Assembly: GCF_026262505.1 (NCBI RefSeq)
Contig: NC_067206.1
Span: 35,107,896-35,171,895 of the forward strand
From: Trichomonas vaginalis G3
Lineage: Eukaryota > Parabasalia > Trichomonadida > Trichomonadidae
Reading direction: 5' to 3'
DNA: 64,000 nucleotides
Shown here: in pieces, positions 36,494-48,193 of the stretch
Layout of the letters: each line of letters starts with the position of its first letter
Numbering within the stretch: position 1 is the first letter of the stretch
The notes under the pieces: generated by a model
Databases searched by the model: none
What the model was told of the DNA's origin: nothing
What the model saw: only the letters and a program-made list of their open reading frames with translations
Made by a program: the position numbers and the translations under genes

Positions 36494-38072
36494 GCACCCT
36501 TAATAAAATTTCGCCAAAAGATAAGAATACTTTTAATTATTATTGCAAATATCAGAATGAGATAAATATAAATTGTTTTTTAAAGCCTAAGAATAATATT
36601 ATTCAATTTCAAAAATCAGTTTTTTTATAACATATTTAGCATTGCAATAATGACTATTATACATCAATAGTATTCAAACTTAAATTGATTGAAATTGATC
36701 GAATTGAGGAAATTTAGTTGGAATTTAATGAGCTGTGATCATACGATGATATTATTTAAATACTCTATCTACAATTTAAAAATTGAATAGACATATATGA
36801 AAATGTGACAAATTTGAGAATAATTTAAAAAATTTAAAATGATTCTGAGCTCATCAAAATATTTTCATTAAAACTTAAATTATTAATCGTATTAATGTCT
36901 TTTCTTTCATATTATGATGAAAATTTTTCTAACATTTTTCAATTCAAAAAACATTCGTCTTTAACAATAAATCATAAAATCAATATTTCAAGCATATTTT
37001 ACCAAACAATTATCACAGGCGTAAATTTGAAAGACTTATCAATTTAATTATTCAAATCTTTGATTTATGTTTTTGGATAACAATACCCATTCCACTCTAA
37101 ATTCGGAATAATTTTTTGAACTTATGTTTTGAGAGCAAAATTTGTCAATTCTGAGGAATCTTATATTATAAATATAAACATCTGCATTTATATAATTCTT
37201 ATTCAAAGAATTTATCCATCATATCTCTCGACTTTTGATAAAGTCCGCTCAAATTATTAACATCATTTATTTAGACATTTATCTCTTAAATCTATTCTAA
37301 ACCATACAATGCTCAAGTCTTATCATTAATTATCGATATTTATTAATACATTTTCGAATTTGTTATATAAAACATCATTATATTACTTTCTCTTCTATTA
37401 GTTTAGAATTTCAATAAGTAAATGATTTCAAATTCATTAGTTATTCTATTAAATCTCATAAAATTTTATTGAATCTTCTTACAATATGTTTAAATTGCCG
37501 GTATCAATCATTAATGAATCAGTGTTTGGATGTTAACTTTCATACATTATCGTTCTATCGAGTGTTTTACTAAAATACAGTCTAAGTTCAACAATATTTT
37601 TCTAATTTCTTATCAAGACTATTTTTAGGAATAACATCGAAATTGTTCAAATTGTACTATTTATTTCTTTGAGAAAATCATTTTCTTCATTGAGTTATAT
37701 CTGATATCCTCCAAATTTGCAGAATTTTTGAATAATAAAGAGTTATTTCCTATTTCCGAATCAAATTAAATACTAATAACTAACATATAAAATCATAAAA
37801 GCCTGTTCGTTGTAGGTCTCAATTTTTCAAACCTGAAAAGTGATTCTGACATATGAATTATTTTGATCAATGTCTGTAAATTAACAAATCACAATGAAGT
37901 TGATTAAAATTTGAAAGATCTCAAAATGAAAAGCTATCGTTAATTTATAAACAGTAAATTATTTGCATTGTAATTATTTAAAAATTTTACTTAAATAAAA
38001 TTTTGAATTTTTCATTCAAATTTATTTATTTTTTTTTAAATTCATATTAAAGCATAATATAAAATCTTGACA

Positions 38073-39126
38073 TAAGGGTTTCGTTTTGCGAAAAAAACGT
38101 ACAATACGCAATTTCGCTAAAAAACATTTAGCTAGCAATTTCGACCTTTGACTCCACTCAAGACGTCACTTTTTTAATTTTGCGGTATCATATTTTTGGA
38201 AAATCTTTATGAATATTATATAAAAAGTCTCTTTAATATCTATATTTCATATTTTTATCGATTTTTAAAGTTTTTGCGAAAAGTATTCAATTATTTTTGC
38301 TATTTGGTCGGGTAAATGTCAGATTTGCGACATTTTCTGATATGATATTCAGATTCTACGTTGATAATAATGCATATAGAACCCTCTTGCTATTGTGTCA
38401 AAATTGCGAAACCGATAGCAAAAATATCTCGCAATATCAAAATTGAGATATTGAGTGAATTATGCATTATAGAGATTAAAAATCTGATTTGTGAAAACAT
38501 CTCATCAGTTTCTAGCTAATTCAAAAATCTTTACTATCTTATTCGATTAAAATGAAAAGGGAATAGTTTCATTATGCTTTAAATGACAGCCTTATAATAT
38601 AATCATAGTTTTCGCTCAATATGCAGCATTTTTTTTTCGAAATCTATGGTCAATATCCTAAATACTGATTGCTTTGCATTCATATCTCTTACATTTTCTA
38701 TACCCACATCACTATTCATTGCTATTCCTATCTTTTTCATTTTTGTTTGTTTCTCATAATTTCTCAAAAAACATGATAACTTGATATTTGTAAATATCAT
38801 ACTTTATAACGTAAATAAGAACTTGACCTATTAAGAAAAGCAGTAATGAAAAGAAAATCTGAAATTCATAAAAATTACAAGTTTCTGATGACAATTAGCT
38901 TAATTAAACCAGGTACAAGATTATATAATTGTATTTTCTATCCAATTATCCATATAATATCTTATCCAGAAAAAATAACTTGATCAATACCAAATGATTT
39001 TTTAACTAGTAAATAAAGTATTTTCTTTACACACACATTGTATATCATAGTTTTTTTTTGGTTTCGCAAAACATCCAAAAACAAATATGCTATAAAAGTG
39101 ACAATTTTAGCAAAACGAAACCCTTA
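38073..39126. mobile_element. MITE-like non-autonomous element with 17-bp TIRs
   Basis: Perfect inverted ends TAAGGGTTTCGTTTTGC (38,073-38,089) and its complement (39,110-39,126) are flanked by the direct repeat CTTGACA on both sides (38,066-38,072 and 39,127-39,133). It is 1,054 bp long with no transposase. The superfamily is not recognised; a 7-bp duplication does not fix it. It ends about 100 bp upstream of the receptor-like gene start, so it may have disturbed its promoter. Confidence 0.8.
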
Positions 39127-39223
39127 CTTGACAATTTTAATTTCGTATTCAATTTTTGTTAACTATGCTTTCAAATTTTTGCAATCGTTTCCTGTAAGTT
39201 TGTTTATTCCTAAGAGTCAATTC

Positions 39224-42200
39224 ATGCAAAAAATTATCGTCACTTTTTTAATTTTTCGCATTGTTCTATTTTTTTCATTGGCTCTTTTCGACAAAATTTT
39301 TTGTTTCTGTGGATCCTCCTGGGGAGCTATCAAATACACTCAAACAAACATTTTATAAAGTCCACAGAATTACCCAAAATAAAATTCCTGACATTACTAT
39401 TTCCAGGTTTTCTATTAATGGTCGAAAATCATGCGCTTATAACTTTTTAGAGCCATATTATATATATGAAAGAACAAATTCGACTCAAGATAATAAGCAA
39501 ACAACTTTTTACGAAATTTATAACACTCAGCTCATCCAGAAATATACAAAATTAGGGTATTCAATTACAAATGACTTAAATTCAAATTCATCGCTTCTGA
39601 TTTCTTCTATTCCAGTCAATTTTTCAGATTATTCATTTGTCAACGAGTCTACAATACAAAGTGTTATATACGTCAGCACGCAACGTTATGTTTTATGTCA
39701 TAGAATAACATTTAGATCATTTATACGCAATTTTAATGAAAAATATCAAAAAATTTTATTATTTTTTGTAATAATTTGCATGGTTTTTCGTAGAATTCCA
39801 TTAAAAATACAAGCATTGAATGGAGAAAGCTTCTATCTTATGTTTACTTCTACATCTGGCCACTTTCTTTCACCTCTTTCTGAAAAAATTCCAATTGAGA
39901 TACGAGAAGTCATTATTAAGAACGTACATGATCCGAAAGAATATTCTAACAACCATACGATCTATATTAAGAACAAAGAAGGCATTTCTGAAGCTTATAA
40001 GATCATTACAAAATATCTTGGCTTCGGAATCATCCAATGCCTTGTTATTCACAAGATTACACTCTCAAATGACTTCGAGGGCGAGTCTGTAGCCGCCGGA
40101 TCCGTTTATTCATGTTCAATTTCTGATGAAAGGATTCCGACTCAAGCAAAGCTCAAATTCAACTACAACATGGAGCCAAGTATCTCTTTCGATGTTGTCG
40201 CCGATCGAATTCCCTGCAAAATCACGATAAAACCCGGTGATGATACAAATTTAAGTTTGGGAAGACAGTCATTGGAAATTGAGAAGATTATTTCAATACA
40301 GGAATCGATAATGAGACAAGGACTCAAAAATAAACCGAGTTTGTCACTTTTTTATCGATTATTAAATGAAATCCATACGAGAGGAGGGTTTACAGCTGTT
40401 GCCATATATATGATTGATGATAACGAGATCTCCACAGTGTATTCTTACATAGAGAACCCGAAGTTTAATGAAATTTTCCTTCAAGACGTTAAAAAAATTT
40501 CAAAAAATAATTTTAAAAAGAGTGATTTCGTTGATGGAACGTTTATTCGATACAGCATGTTTAACCAACGTGTTGGAATACACTCAATCGACGTCGAGAA
40601 AACGAAATATGTCTGTTTCTTGGCCGCGCCAGCTGATTCTCACATTATTCGAGGTATAGAGTTAAATTTACACGCCGTTGTAACGATGCTTATTGTTTAT
40701 AATCATACGAAGATTTGCAGGAAGGAATTATCAGCTGATTTGCAACATTTCATTTATATTATGAAATCTGCAGGGAACATCGCGTATTTCGAGGATATCG
40801 ATGGCAAAATATTATCTAAGACAGGAACAATGTTCAACAAAGAGTTTGAAACAAAGATATTTGATGAAATGCAAAAAAAGTTAGAATTATGCGTTGATAT
40901 CGCTATGAATGAGACTTTATGTATTATAATGCCAATATGGAATACTCCTAGTGATAGAAAAATCATTTCTATCCTTAGAAGATTATCTCATGATAATTTA
41001 TTGAACAAAGATGTGTTTACTACTGTTATTCAGGACATAACGGATATCTACTCCAAGTCTGTCTTTGATAATATGCCTATTCTCGAGTCAGTTCTCGGTG
41101 GAGTGATGATGCACTTCTCTAGAGTACTCGGAGATGACTTTTCCATCGAGAATCGGACTACTGTTAAATCGTTCTTGCATGAATTACCTCCAGAAAACTT
41201 CTCTTCCTTTACATATTCCTTAGAAAATAAAATATTACAAGAGTTTAAGAAGGAACGGAACCCAATGTTCCGGATTTTCCGCAAGAACTTCATCCCTCTT
41301 ACATGTTCTTCAGTTCCGATTGGAGAAAAAGGAGATTTCTTTTTTTATCCACAGCCAGGCCTCGAAAAATCGATTCCTTTACTTATTACGTCATTCATAG
41401 GGAAGCGGAAAGAAGAAAACTACAAAGAAGTTCGCTTCTGTATGATGGATTTAATCCGAGATTCATTTCTTGACGTAAAAATTCCATCTACATCGATTTC
41501 CAACATTTCCTGGGAGATCCCACCATCTCTCAATGACTGTCCGAAGATAATTAACCACATAAAGTCAATGGCCGGCGTTTTTTACGAAAAAGATATTCCG
41601 AATTTCTTCAAAAGTGTCACGGAATCATTCCAATATGGTAAATCCACGATCCTTGTTAAACTCCATGAAGATTTCTGTATCAGGGATTTCTTAGTTACTG
41701 TCCAATATTCAGTTGCTGTTTTAACAATTGTTTTCATTTCATTTGAAGAAGAAAACAGTTTGTCATTGATTAGTTCTATGACTAAAACAGCATTAGACCC
41801 AATCAATCCAACAGGACACATATTCCCGTGGATCTACAATTACGGAGATTCCGGTGATTGTATCTATCAAAGTAAACCAGGTGGTTTGAAACCATCTCGT
41901 TTCAGTGATACAAGTTTTGTTCACGTTGTTTGTCGTGATCACAAGATTTTGCTTCGTAATCAGTTGGATTCCGGTAATTGCGACTGCATCATTATATTGT
42001 CATACGACCATCCCGCATGGTATTACGTGAAAGGACGTCGTGTTGGCGATGAAATGCACGGAATGTGTTTCATGATTCCTTCTGAGTACTTGTTTTACGG
42101 GAATTCAAAAGATCCAATCAAAGGAATCGTTAACACTCTGAAGAAACTTCACGAACGAATTGACTTCGATTTCCTCTCTGTCAAAGAAGAGATTCAATCA

Positions 42201-42227
42201 ATTCTCGTCAACTATTACATAGAATAA
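39224..42227 (+). pseudogene. Membrane receptor-like protein, frameshift after signal peptide
   Basis: An ATG at 39,224 opens MQKIIVTFLIFRIVLFFSLA, a good signal peptide. The frame is lost in the T6 run near 39,300; the +1 frame then runs 970 codons to 42,227. No ATG exists in that frame before 39,780. In order: about 150 residues of putative ectodomain, a transmembrane helix (ILLFFVIICMVF), then a large cytoplasmic part. That part has GAF-like (SLFYRLLNEIHTRGGFTAVA) and PAS-like (AGNIAYFEDIDGKIL) stretches and no recognised enzyme domain. The layout recalls trichomonad membrane sensors. A sequencing error in the T run would also explain the shift. Confidence 0.6.
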
Positions 42228-43276
42228 TTATTTTATATATATTTGCTTGTTTTTTATTTATAAAATGTTTATGTAATCAAAATTTAACATTTTTAACTTA
42301 TAAGTTAATGATTATAATGTAAATTAATAAACGTTCCTAGTTTATAAAATGTTTTGTAGTCGAATTATTAATATTAGAATGCGAAGAAATGTCCCTTCCA
42401 TGCAGACTAAAATTTCTTCCATTTTAAAGTTATGCTGACTATTGAGGTTGCATAATTTATTAAAATGAAAAACTTAAAAAAGTTGGAAGATGTATTTCTG
42501 ATTTGAAGGCTTTTTCCATGGCACTCTGAGTTTAAAATTATGTTTTGAAGCAAATTTAGCATGTTTTGAAACATCTAATAAAAAAATTGAAAGAGAAGAT
42601 GAATTTTGTCATAAGGAATTGCATCTTTGCATAATATAATAGCATGGTTTACCAGAAACCGTGGAAGAATTAAACTTGAAGAGTTTTAGTAATGTAATTA
42701 CAATTTTTGGAAGAATCGGAATAGATGAATAATGAATTTCTTTTTATATTTTTGAAATGCTATAATGCAGAAAATTATGATATATCGCAAATTTGGTTCC
42801 ATTAATTCAAGGCAAAATATCAAATATTGATTCACATATTTTCCACAGAGACACAAAAAATCCAAAATAGTAGGAAAAATGCATTCCTCTCCCACTTTAT
42901 TACTTTTTCTTCTAATTCAAAATATAAATTATCAATTGATCCAGAAAAAGACATTCTTTGACTAGAAGTAGGGAAATTTCTAGAATTTACTTCAAAAGAA
43001 TCAACTATATCCAGATTGCTCCATATAACATTTACGATTATTCCTATAGATATTCAACAACACAATAAATTGAGAGAATTCTCAAAATTGGGAGGTATGA
43101 AAAAAGAACCTTAAATGCGGGTCAACTATTCAAAGATATAGTTCCAGTTGTCTAAGTGTTCCTGGATCAACAATTCTATATGAATTCAATTCATTATCAA
43201 TTTCAACAGCGGCAACAATTTCAACAGGAGGAGATATTATTTTTATGATTTCTCTTTTAATTTGATACTTTGGAGT
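42228..43276. other. Host intergenic region
   Basis: AT-rich, with no gene recognised. Confidence 0.6.
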
Positions 43277-43372
43277 CTATTTATTTGGACTGAACTATAT
43301 GGGCATAATTGAACAAATTACATTGATTATCAATCATTTAGAAGAGATCTTTTCTCAGGTAATTATTTTAAG
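43277..43372 (+). pseudogene. Relic of a second glycine-rich gene start
   Basis: About 95 bp here matches 43,440-43,525 of the glycine-rich gene, including ATTTAGAAGAGATCTTT. Identity is roughly 80 percent by eye, with a lost frame. It is the truncated remnant of a tandem paralogue. Confidence 0.65.
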
Positions 43373-43436
43373 GTTAAAAACGAGAAGCGGTTTTAATTTG
43401 GGGTGGAAAGCATCAATGTGATAGAGATGGATGTAA

Positions 43437-44372
43437 ATGAGCGGCCAAAATACAGAATTATATATGTACAATTGCACAAATTACCTTAATTGTCAACCAT
43501 TTAGAAGAGATCTTTCACCAGGGAGATACAAACTTGAAGCATGGGGTGCACAAGGAGGCAATGTCACGTATGATGGAACATTATATGAAGGCGGTAAGGG
43601 TGGTTATGTCAGTGGTGAGCTCGATCTTACTCAGCAAACAACTCTTTTTATTTTCTGTGGTGAAATGGGAACTACTGAACAAGGAACATATCATCCAGAA
43701 TATGGTAGTTTTTCTGGATATGAGACACGAAACACATTTGGTGGAGGAGGGCGAGGGTATGGATATACAGGTACTAAATTCTATCCATCATCAGGAGGAG
43801 GGATGAGTTTCATTTCGATTAGCGAAGCTAAAAATGAAAGTGGAATTCTTTTTGCCGGTGCTGGTGCTGGATCTGGTGCTGGATCAATAAGATATACATA
43901 TGGTGGATATGGAGGAGGAGTTTCAGGAGGATCTGGATCACCCTGTGGAAATACGTGTGGTTCAGGTGCCACTCAAACAAGTCCTGGAACAAACACTCAA
44001 AATTCTGTCAGAAAAGGTGGCAAATTTTATGGAGGAAATTGTGGACAAGATGCTGGATGGTCTACAGGAGGTGGTTCTGGTTATTACGGCGGTGCTGGTG
44101 GAGGTGGTGCTGGTTCTTCTGGAGGTGGGGGAAGTTCATTCTTCGATACTTCATTTATCAAAAACGGAAAAACAATTGCAGGTTACGAAGAAATGCCTTC
44201 ACCTTTTTCACTGACAGAAAATATCACTGGAAACCGAGGTCATGGATACGTCAGAATTACACCTCTTTGTGGCACTGCACCTTTACCCCGTTGTCGTGTT
44301 AAAAGATTCACATTTTTCCATTCCAAAAAAGGTTTGATTAGAATTCTCCACATACGCACATGTTGGAAATAA
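43437..44372 (+). CDS. Glycine-rich ALK/LTK-like surface-type protein
   Basis: 311 residues, ATG at 43,437. The N-terminal part YKLEAWGAQGGN...GGKGGYVSGELDL, then FGGGGRGYG, SSGGGMSF and GGYGGGVSGG, followed by GHGYVRITPL, is the pattern of the glycine-rich domain found in ALK/LTK-type proteins (Gly_rich). Trichomonads have many such proteins. Several Cys residues (CPGN/CGSG/NCGQD) suggest disulphides. No signal peptide or transmembrane helix is seen. The last 28 residues (after PLCGTAPLP) are basic and unlike the family, so the true C-terminus may have been lost by a frameshift. Confidence 0.75.
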   Translation: MSGQNTELYMYNCTNYLNCQPFRRDLSPGRYKLEAWGAQGGNVTYDGTLYEGGKGGYVSGELDLTQQTTLFIFCGEMGTTEQGTYHPEYGSFSGYETRNTFGGGGRGYGYTGTKFYPSSGGGMSFISISEAKNESGILFAGAGAGSGAGSIRYTYGGYGGGVSGGSGSPCGNTCGSGATQTSPGTNTQNSVRKGGKFYGGNCGQDAGWSTGGGSGYYGGAGGGGAGSSGGGGSSFFDTSFIKNGKTIAGYEEMPSPFSLTENITGNRGHGYVRITPLCGTAPLPRCRVKRFTFFHSKKGLIRILHIRTCWK

Positions 44373-44811
44373 GTGAGCTATATACATATATTAATACTGA
44401 GTCTTAAAGCTAATTTACACAAGATTTGAAATTATTCTTAACTAATTCATATGAACCTAGCTTTGTTAATTATCATATATTTACATATGAGTACAATGAA
44501 ATACCTTATCCTATATTTATATGTTTAATGAGAGCTAATCCAGAATAAGATATAAGAAATAATTTGAACTGTGAGAATATTCTGTGTATAGTATGTTATT
44601 ATGGTTTAACGAAATGAGTATATGAGATATTAATGTATTAAAATATTCTGCTAAGCATTTTGAGTATTCTGAATCATTGATATGTTAAAATAATGTACTT
44701 TCATTAATGTAAGTAGAGTTACAATTCTGTAGAGCAGAATTTTATATTCCCTGAACTTGAGATAGTTAAATTAATATAAGAATTTTGATTTGAAGTCATA
44801 AGATAATAGGT

Positions 44812-44931
44812 TTGACACTTTTTACGGGCTTATAAAATAAGCCCGAAAAAAGTATCAGAACCTATTAAAATATGTATTCACACTTTTTATCGGCTTGAAG
44901 TTTCTCAGAAAAAGTGTGAAACATATTTTGA
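44812..44931. repeat. Two adjacent hairpins upstream of the Hsp70-like gene
   Basis: CGGGCTTAT-AAA-ATAAGCCCG (44,824-44,844) lies within a longer imperfect dyad. TTCACACTTTTT...AGAAAAAGTGTGAA (44,878-44,921) follows. Both lie about 110-210 bp upstream of the start at 45,038 and share a CACTTTTT(A)(T)CGG core. They may be terminators, or a regulatory or small inverted-repeat element. Confidence 0.6.
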
Positions 44932-45037
44932 ATATTTTTTCTTTACTTTTATAAACTTTATAATTTAACATACTTAGCATTTTATTTTTTTTACATTAGA
45001 TTATTTACATGTCATATTTAGTTTACATGTCAAAAAT

Positions 45038-47056
45038 ATGATGTTTCTTGGATTTTTGTTATTAATCCAAGATTCACATATTATAGCCATAGACATAGGT
45101 GTTGATGGTTTTCGTGTTGCATTGCCTAGTAAGGATGACAATGTTTTGATCATTAGTTCTCCAGAATGCAAAGGTTTGTTTCCAACAACTCTCGAGATTT
45201 CACCAATCAAAGGAAACATTCCGAAAACGATAAACCACTCAAACATACATAATCTCCGCTTTAAATTCTTAAGTCCGAAAGATCATATCAAAAATCCAAA
45301 TTCCACAATCCTTCATCCAACAAATTTCTTGTGCAGACTTTCATCACCGGAATTTATGCAACAGACATACAAACGTAAATATTTACATCGAAAATCTTTG
45401 TATTTGAACTCATATCACGTCACTAGTGGCTTATTACCACAAATAGTCACATCAACAGTATTAGCACGTATCAAATCAGCATTTGATCAAAATGAATTCG
45501 ATATTGGAAAAACAATTATCACAGTTCCTAAATTTTGGGTGCAAAATCAACGAGAAACAATCTATCATCCAGCCAAAAAATTAAATTTACATCCTACAAT
45601 TATCGATTCTAGCTCTGCAATTGGCGCACATCTCGCTAGAAAATATCGAACTTTTTTATCTAAATTTCCACACAGAATTCTTGCAATAGAGATTGGTATT
45701 TCGTCATGTGAATCCACAATCTTCGAATTTACACGCAAAGAAACACTTTTTGCACATGAATTAAGTTATTATTGGACAGACCAAGCGGGAACACGAGATT
45801 TCGATTGTGCAGTTGCAGATTTACTCCAAAAGATCACTAAAACACCATTAGATCCAGAAAATGAGATCCTTAGACTTGAAGAAGCGAAAACAATCCAGAA
45901 ATTACTTCGAAAGAACGAAACTGTCTCAGGATATTACAATGGCATCCCATATAAGATCACCCGCAACCAAGTAAAGTCAGTTTGTGAAGAATATTTCAAG
46001 AAAATTTTACATATGATCGATCGACAGTTTTTAATTGTTCCAAACATCGAAATTGACCTTGTTGAGATCATTGGATCCGGTGCGAAACACTTTGCAATCT
46101 ATGATCTGTTGAAAAACGTCTTTGGCGAAAATCGAATTAAAATTGATCATCATCCAAAGGATTACATCGCAATTGGAGCATGTGTCATGCCAATACAGAA
46201 TGTCTCCATTGATTACTCCCCTTTGTATCCAACAGAACTCATCCAGGACAAAAACAGAGTTTTATTTGTTGGATTTAAATGGGTTAACCCATTTAAGTCA
46301 GGAACAGTTCAAGTCGGAGTTCCTGTAGAACACAGAGTTCCTATCGGAGTTCCTCACATTTATTTATGGGGCCAAGTCACAGAAAATACGGTTTTTCGAC
46401 GAAATCCGTCCCAAATTTTGAAATTAAAGGACTCAAATAGGAAAGTGAACATTCCATGGCTCGAAGAAACACTTAGGACTACACAATACATCGTAAACTT
46501 CGTTGACGAACGAGATAAAACTCGAAATTTCTATGAAAATTCTTCATCTTTTTTTGATGAGATAATTGATGATATCAGGGATGGAGAAGATCTTTGTGTG
46601 GTCATGCATCAACTGGAAAGAGACGAAATTGTTGAAAAACTTTTGGAAATTAAAAGAAAATTTAGAAGTAGAACGGATTTCACCATGAACGAGATAGACA
46701 AGATGATCCATGAAGCATATGATGTATACAGTCCACCGAAAAAGAGGTTGGAAAACAGATTAACCATTCTAAAAATGATTGACAAATATTATTCAAGAAT
46801 TTATAGTATTTTAGAGGAACTTTCTGCATCGTTGTCATCTATCAAGACTATAAAACTGAATAATCCACTCGTAGAAGAGCTACTTCGACCTGCAGCGGAA
46901 TTTCAACTTTGGCTCGATGAGAAAATGAATGCTTTTTATACAAGTGACCCAACAACTTGTCCTAACTTATGGTGGTTCGATATTGAGAAGAAATTGGATG
47001 ATCTCGAAGCACTTTATAAAACTAAGGTCAAAAGACTGCGTGAAACTTATCAATAG
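45038..47056 (+). CDS. Divergent ER-type Hsp70 (GRP170/Hyou1-like)
   Basis: 672 residues from ATG at 45,038. A short signal peptide (MMFLGFLLLIQ) is followed at once by IIAIDIGVDGFRVAL, the first phosphate loop of Hsp70. TVPKFWVQNQRETI matches the TVPA.F...QR.A segment. RILAIEIGISSCE is the second phosphate loop with Asp changed to Glu. IIGSGAKHFAIYDLL replaces the usual GG..R adenosine motif. The C-terminal half has a weak substrate domain and a long helical lid ending near residue 670. A signal peptide, a relaxed ATPase site and this length suggest an ER nucleotide-exchange or holdase relative. No KDEL-like end is present. Confidence 0.7.
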   Translation: MMFLGFLLLIQDSHIIAIDIGVDGFRVALPSKDDNVLIISSPECKGLFPTTLEISPIKGNIPKTINHSNIHNLRFKFLSPKDHIKNPNSTILHPTNFLCRLSSPEFMQQTYKRKYLHRKSLYLNSYHVTSGLLPQIVTSTVLARIKSAFDQNEFDIGKTIITVPKFWVQNQRETIYHPAKKLNLHPTIIDSSSAIGAHLARKYRTFLSKFPHRILAIEIGISSCESTIFEFTRKETLFAHELSYYWTDQAGTRDFDCAVADLLQKITKTPLDPENEILRLEEAKTIQKLLRKNETVSGYYNGIPYKITRNQVKSVCEEYFKKILHMIDRQFLIVPNIEIDLVEIIGSGAKHFAIYDLLKNVFGENRIKIDHHPKDYIAIGACVMPIQNVSIDYSPLYPTELIQDKNRVLFVGFKWVNPFKSGTVQVGVPVEHRVPIGVPHIYLWGQVTENTVFRRNPSQILKLKDSNRKVNIPWLEETLRTTQYIVNFVDERDKTRNFYENSSSFFDEIIDDIRDGEDLCVVMHQLERDEIVEKLLEIKRKFRSRTDFTMNEIDKMIHEAYDVYSPPKKRLENRLTILKMIDKYYSRIYSILEELSASLSSIKTIKLNNPLVEELLRPAAEFQLWLDEKMNAFYTSDPTTCPNLWWFDIEKKLDDLEALYKTKVKRLRETYQ

Positions 47057-47732
47057 AGTTATAATTGTTTTTATTAGACTAAAATGTTATATATAAACTA
47101 TAAATGTTTTTCTCAAATTGCTTTTTTTATCTAAATTTTGATATTTCAGCAGGTGTCATACAATTCCGATTAGTTTTTACATGACATTTATAATAAGTAT
47201 TCAATTGCTAGAGCAATATATTGTTCCTATAAGCAAATGCAAATGATTCAATATAACAAAAATTTATTTATTGTCGTAGCTTCAAAGATTCTATGAAATA
47301 TGTGAATTGCAAGAACATGACAATCATATATTCGAGTCAGAATAAGAAATTAAAATAATTTATAATGATCGGGATTTTTATTATTTTTGACGTGGAAATT
47401 CAATATTTTGTGAAAAATTGACATTTAACACGGAATTATTTTAAAACGAGTAACAATTATCCAATTAGATTTTTTTCTAAGATTGCCAGATAAAATAAAT
47501 AAAAACATTCTAATGCGCATTTTGATCTACAATAAAGCAATTATTATGCCTGACGGTTTTTAATTTTAATTATTTTTCTGACTTTATCTATTATTTCATT
47601 ATTATTTTGGAGGCAGATAAGATTAGATACTGAGTTACAATGTCCTTTTGCCAAAAATCTTATTTTTCATGAAAAATTTTGAAAATTTATCGAAAGAACA
47701 AAATTATTTAACAGTATAAACAATTAATATAA
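47057..47732. other. Host intergenic region (convergent)
   Basis: Between the convergent Hsp70-like and bZIP genes; AT-rich, no feature recognised. Confidence 0.6.
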
Positions 47733-48155
47733 TTACTTCTGAGCTCTTGGAGCGACAGACATGATCTTGCTCATGAACTGCTGGAAGTATTGTAACTCAG
47801 ACTCCAAAATCTTGTTTTCAACAGAGAGTTGGAGAGCCTGGCTCTGCAAGTCGAAAACTGTCTTTCTAAGGTGATCATTCTCATCCTCTAATGTTGATAA
47901 TGATTGGTCTTTTTTGGCTCTCCACTTCTGGGCAGCGAGACGATTGCGCTCCTTGTGGTCGAGCTTCTGTTGGGTCTGCTGTGGTGACTGTGGAGCTGGA
48001 GCTGGGGGAACCTGGAGAGGGAATTGTGGATTAAGGAACTCATTTGGTCTCTTCTTAAGGGGTGGCATGATGTTCATGAGGGCTGCACGGAAGTCCATTG
48101 GGTCTGGCATTGGGGTGAATACACCAACTGGGGACTGGGTCATTGTCTGCATCAT
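47733..48155 (-). CDS. bZIP transcription factor
   Basis: 140 residues, ATG at 48,153-48,155. A proline-rich N-terminus (PPAPAPQSPQQTQQ) is followed by a basic region KERNRLAAQKWRAKKDQ (about residues 72-88). This fits N..AA...R, with Trp where Ser or Cys is usual. A leucine zipper follows: L-x6 steps through LEDENDHLRKTVFDLQ and ending ENKILESELQYFQQFM. It would bind DNA as a dimer in the nucleus. The ORF is much richer in GC than its surroundings, typical of a well-expressed gene. Two paired TGACGC-type sites lie just upstream, so self-regulation is possible. Confidence 0.9.
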   Translation of the reverse strand: MMQTMTQSPVGVFTPMPDPMDFRAALMNIMPPLKKRPNEFLNPQFPLQVPPAPAPQSPQQTQQKLDHKERNRLAAQKWRAKKDQSLSTLEDENDHLRKTVFDLQSQALQLSVENKILESELQYFQQFMSKIMSVAPRAQK

Positions 48156-48193
48156 TTTTCAGATTTTTTGATTGCAATTTCATGTTAGGTGAC

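Larger units (their letters stand above)
33552..38072. other. Long AT-rich host region without clear genes
   Basis: Several ORFs of 60-110 codons occur, but all are low-complexity. Recognisable items are a 33-bp direct repeat at about 34,470 and 36,461, an inverted TAAGGGTGCAC pair (33,848 and 36,494), a tRNA-like relic near 35,005-35,066, and a slightly GC-richer island at about 35,815-36,100 with the palindrome TTCCGGCGGAA. Confidence 0.5.

Noticed and set aside
34459-36497. ORFs at 34,459-34,692, 35,014-35,247, 35,338-35,529 and 36,177-36,497
   Set aside because: No start context, no family pattern and composition equal to the intergenic background; one overlaps the 33-bp repeat.
43781-44302. 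Overlapping ORFs on both strands of the glycine-rich gene
   Set aside because: Shadow frames of GGN codon runs (Pro-rich or Trp/Arg-rich).
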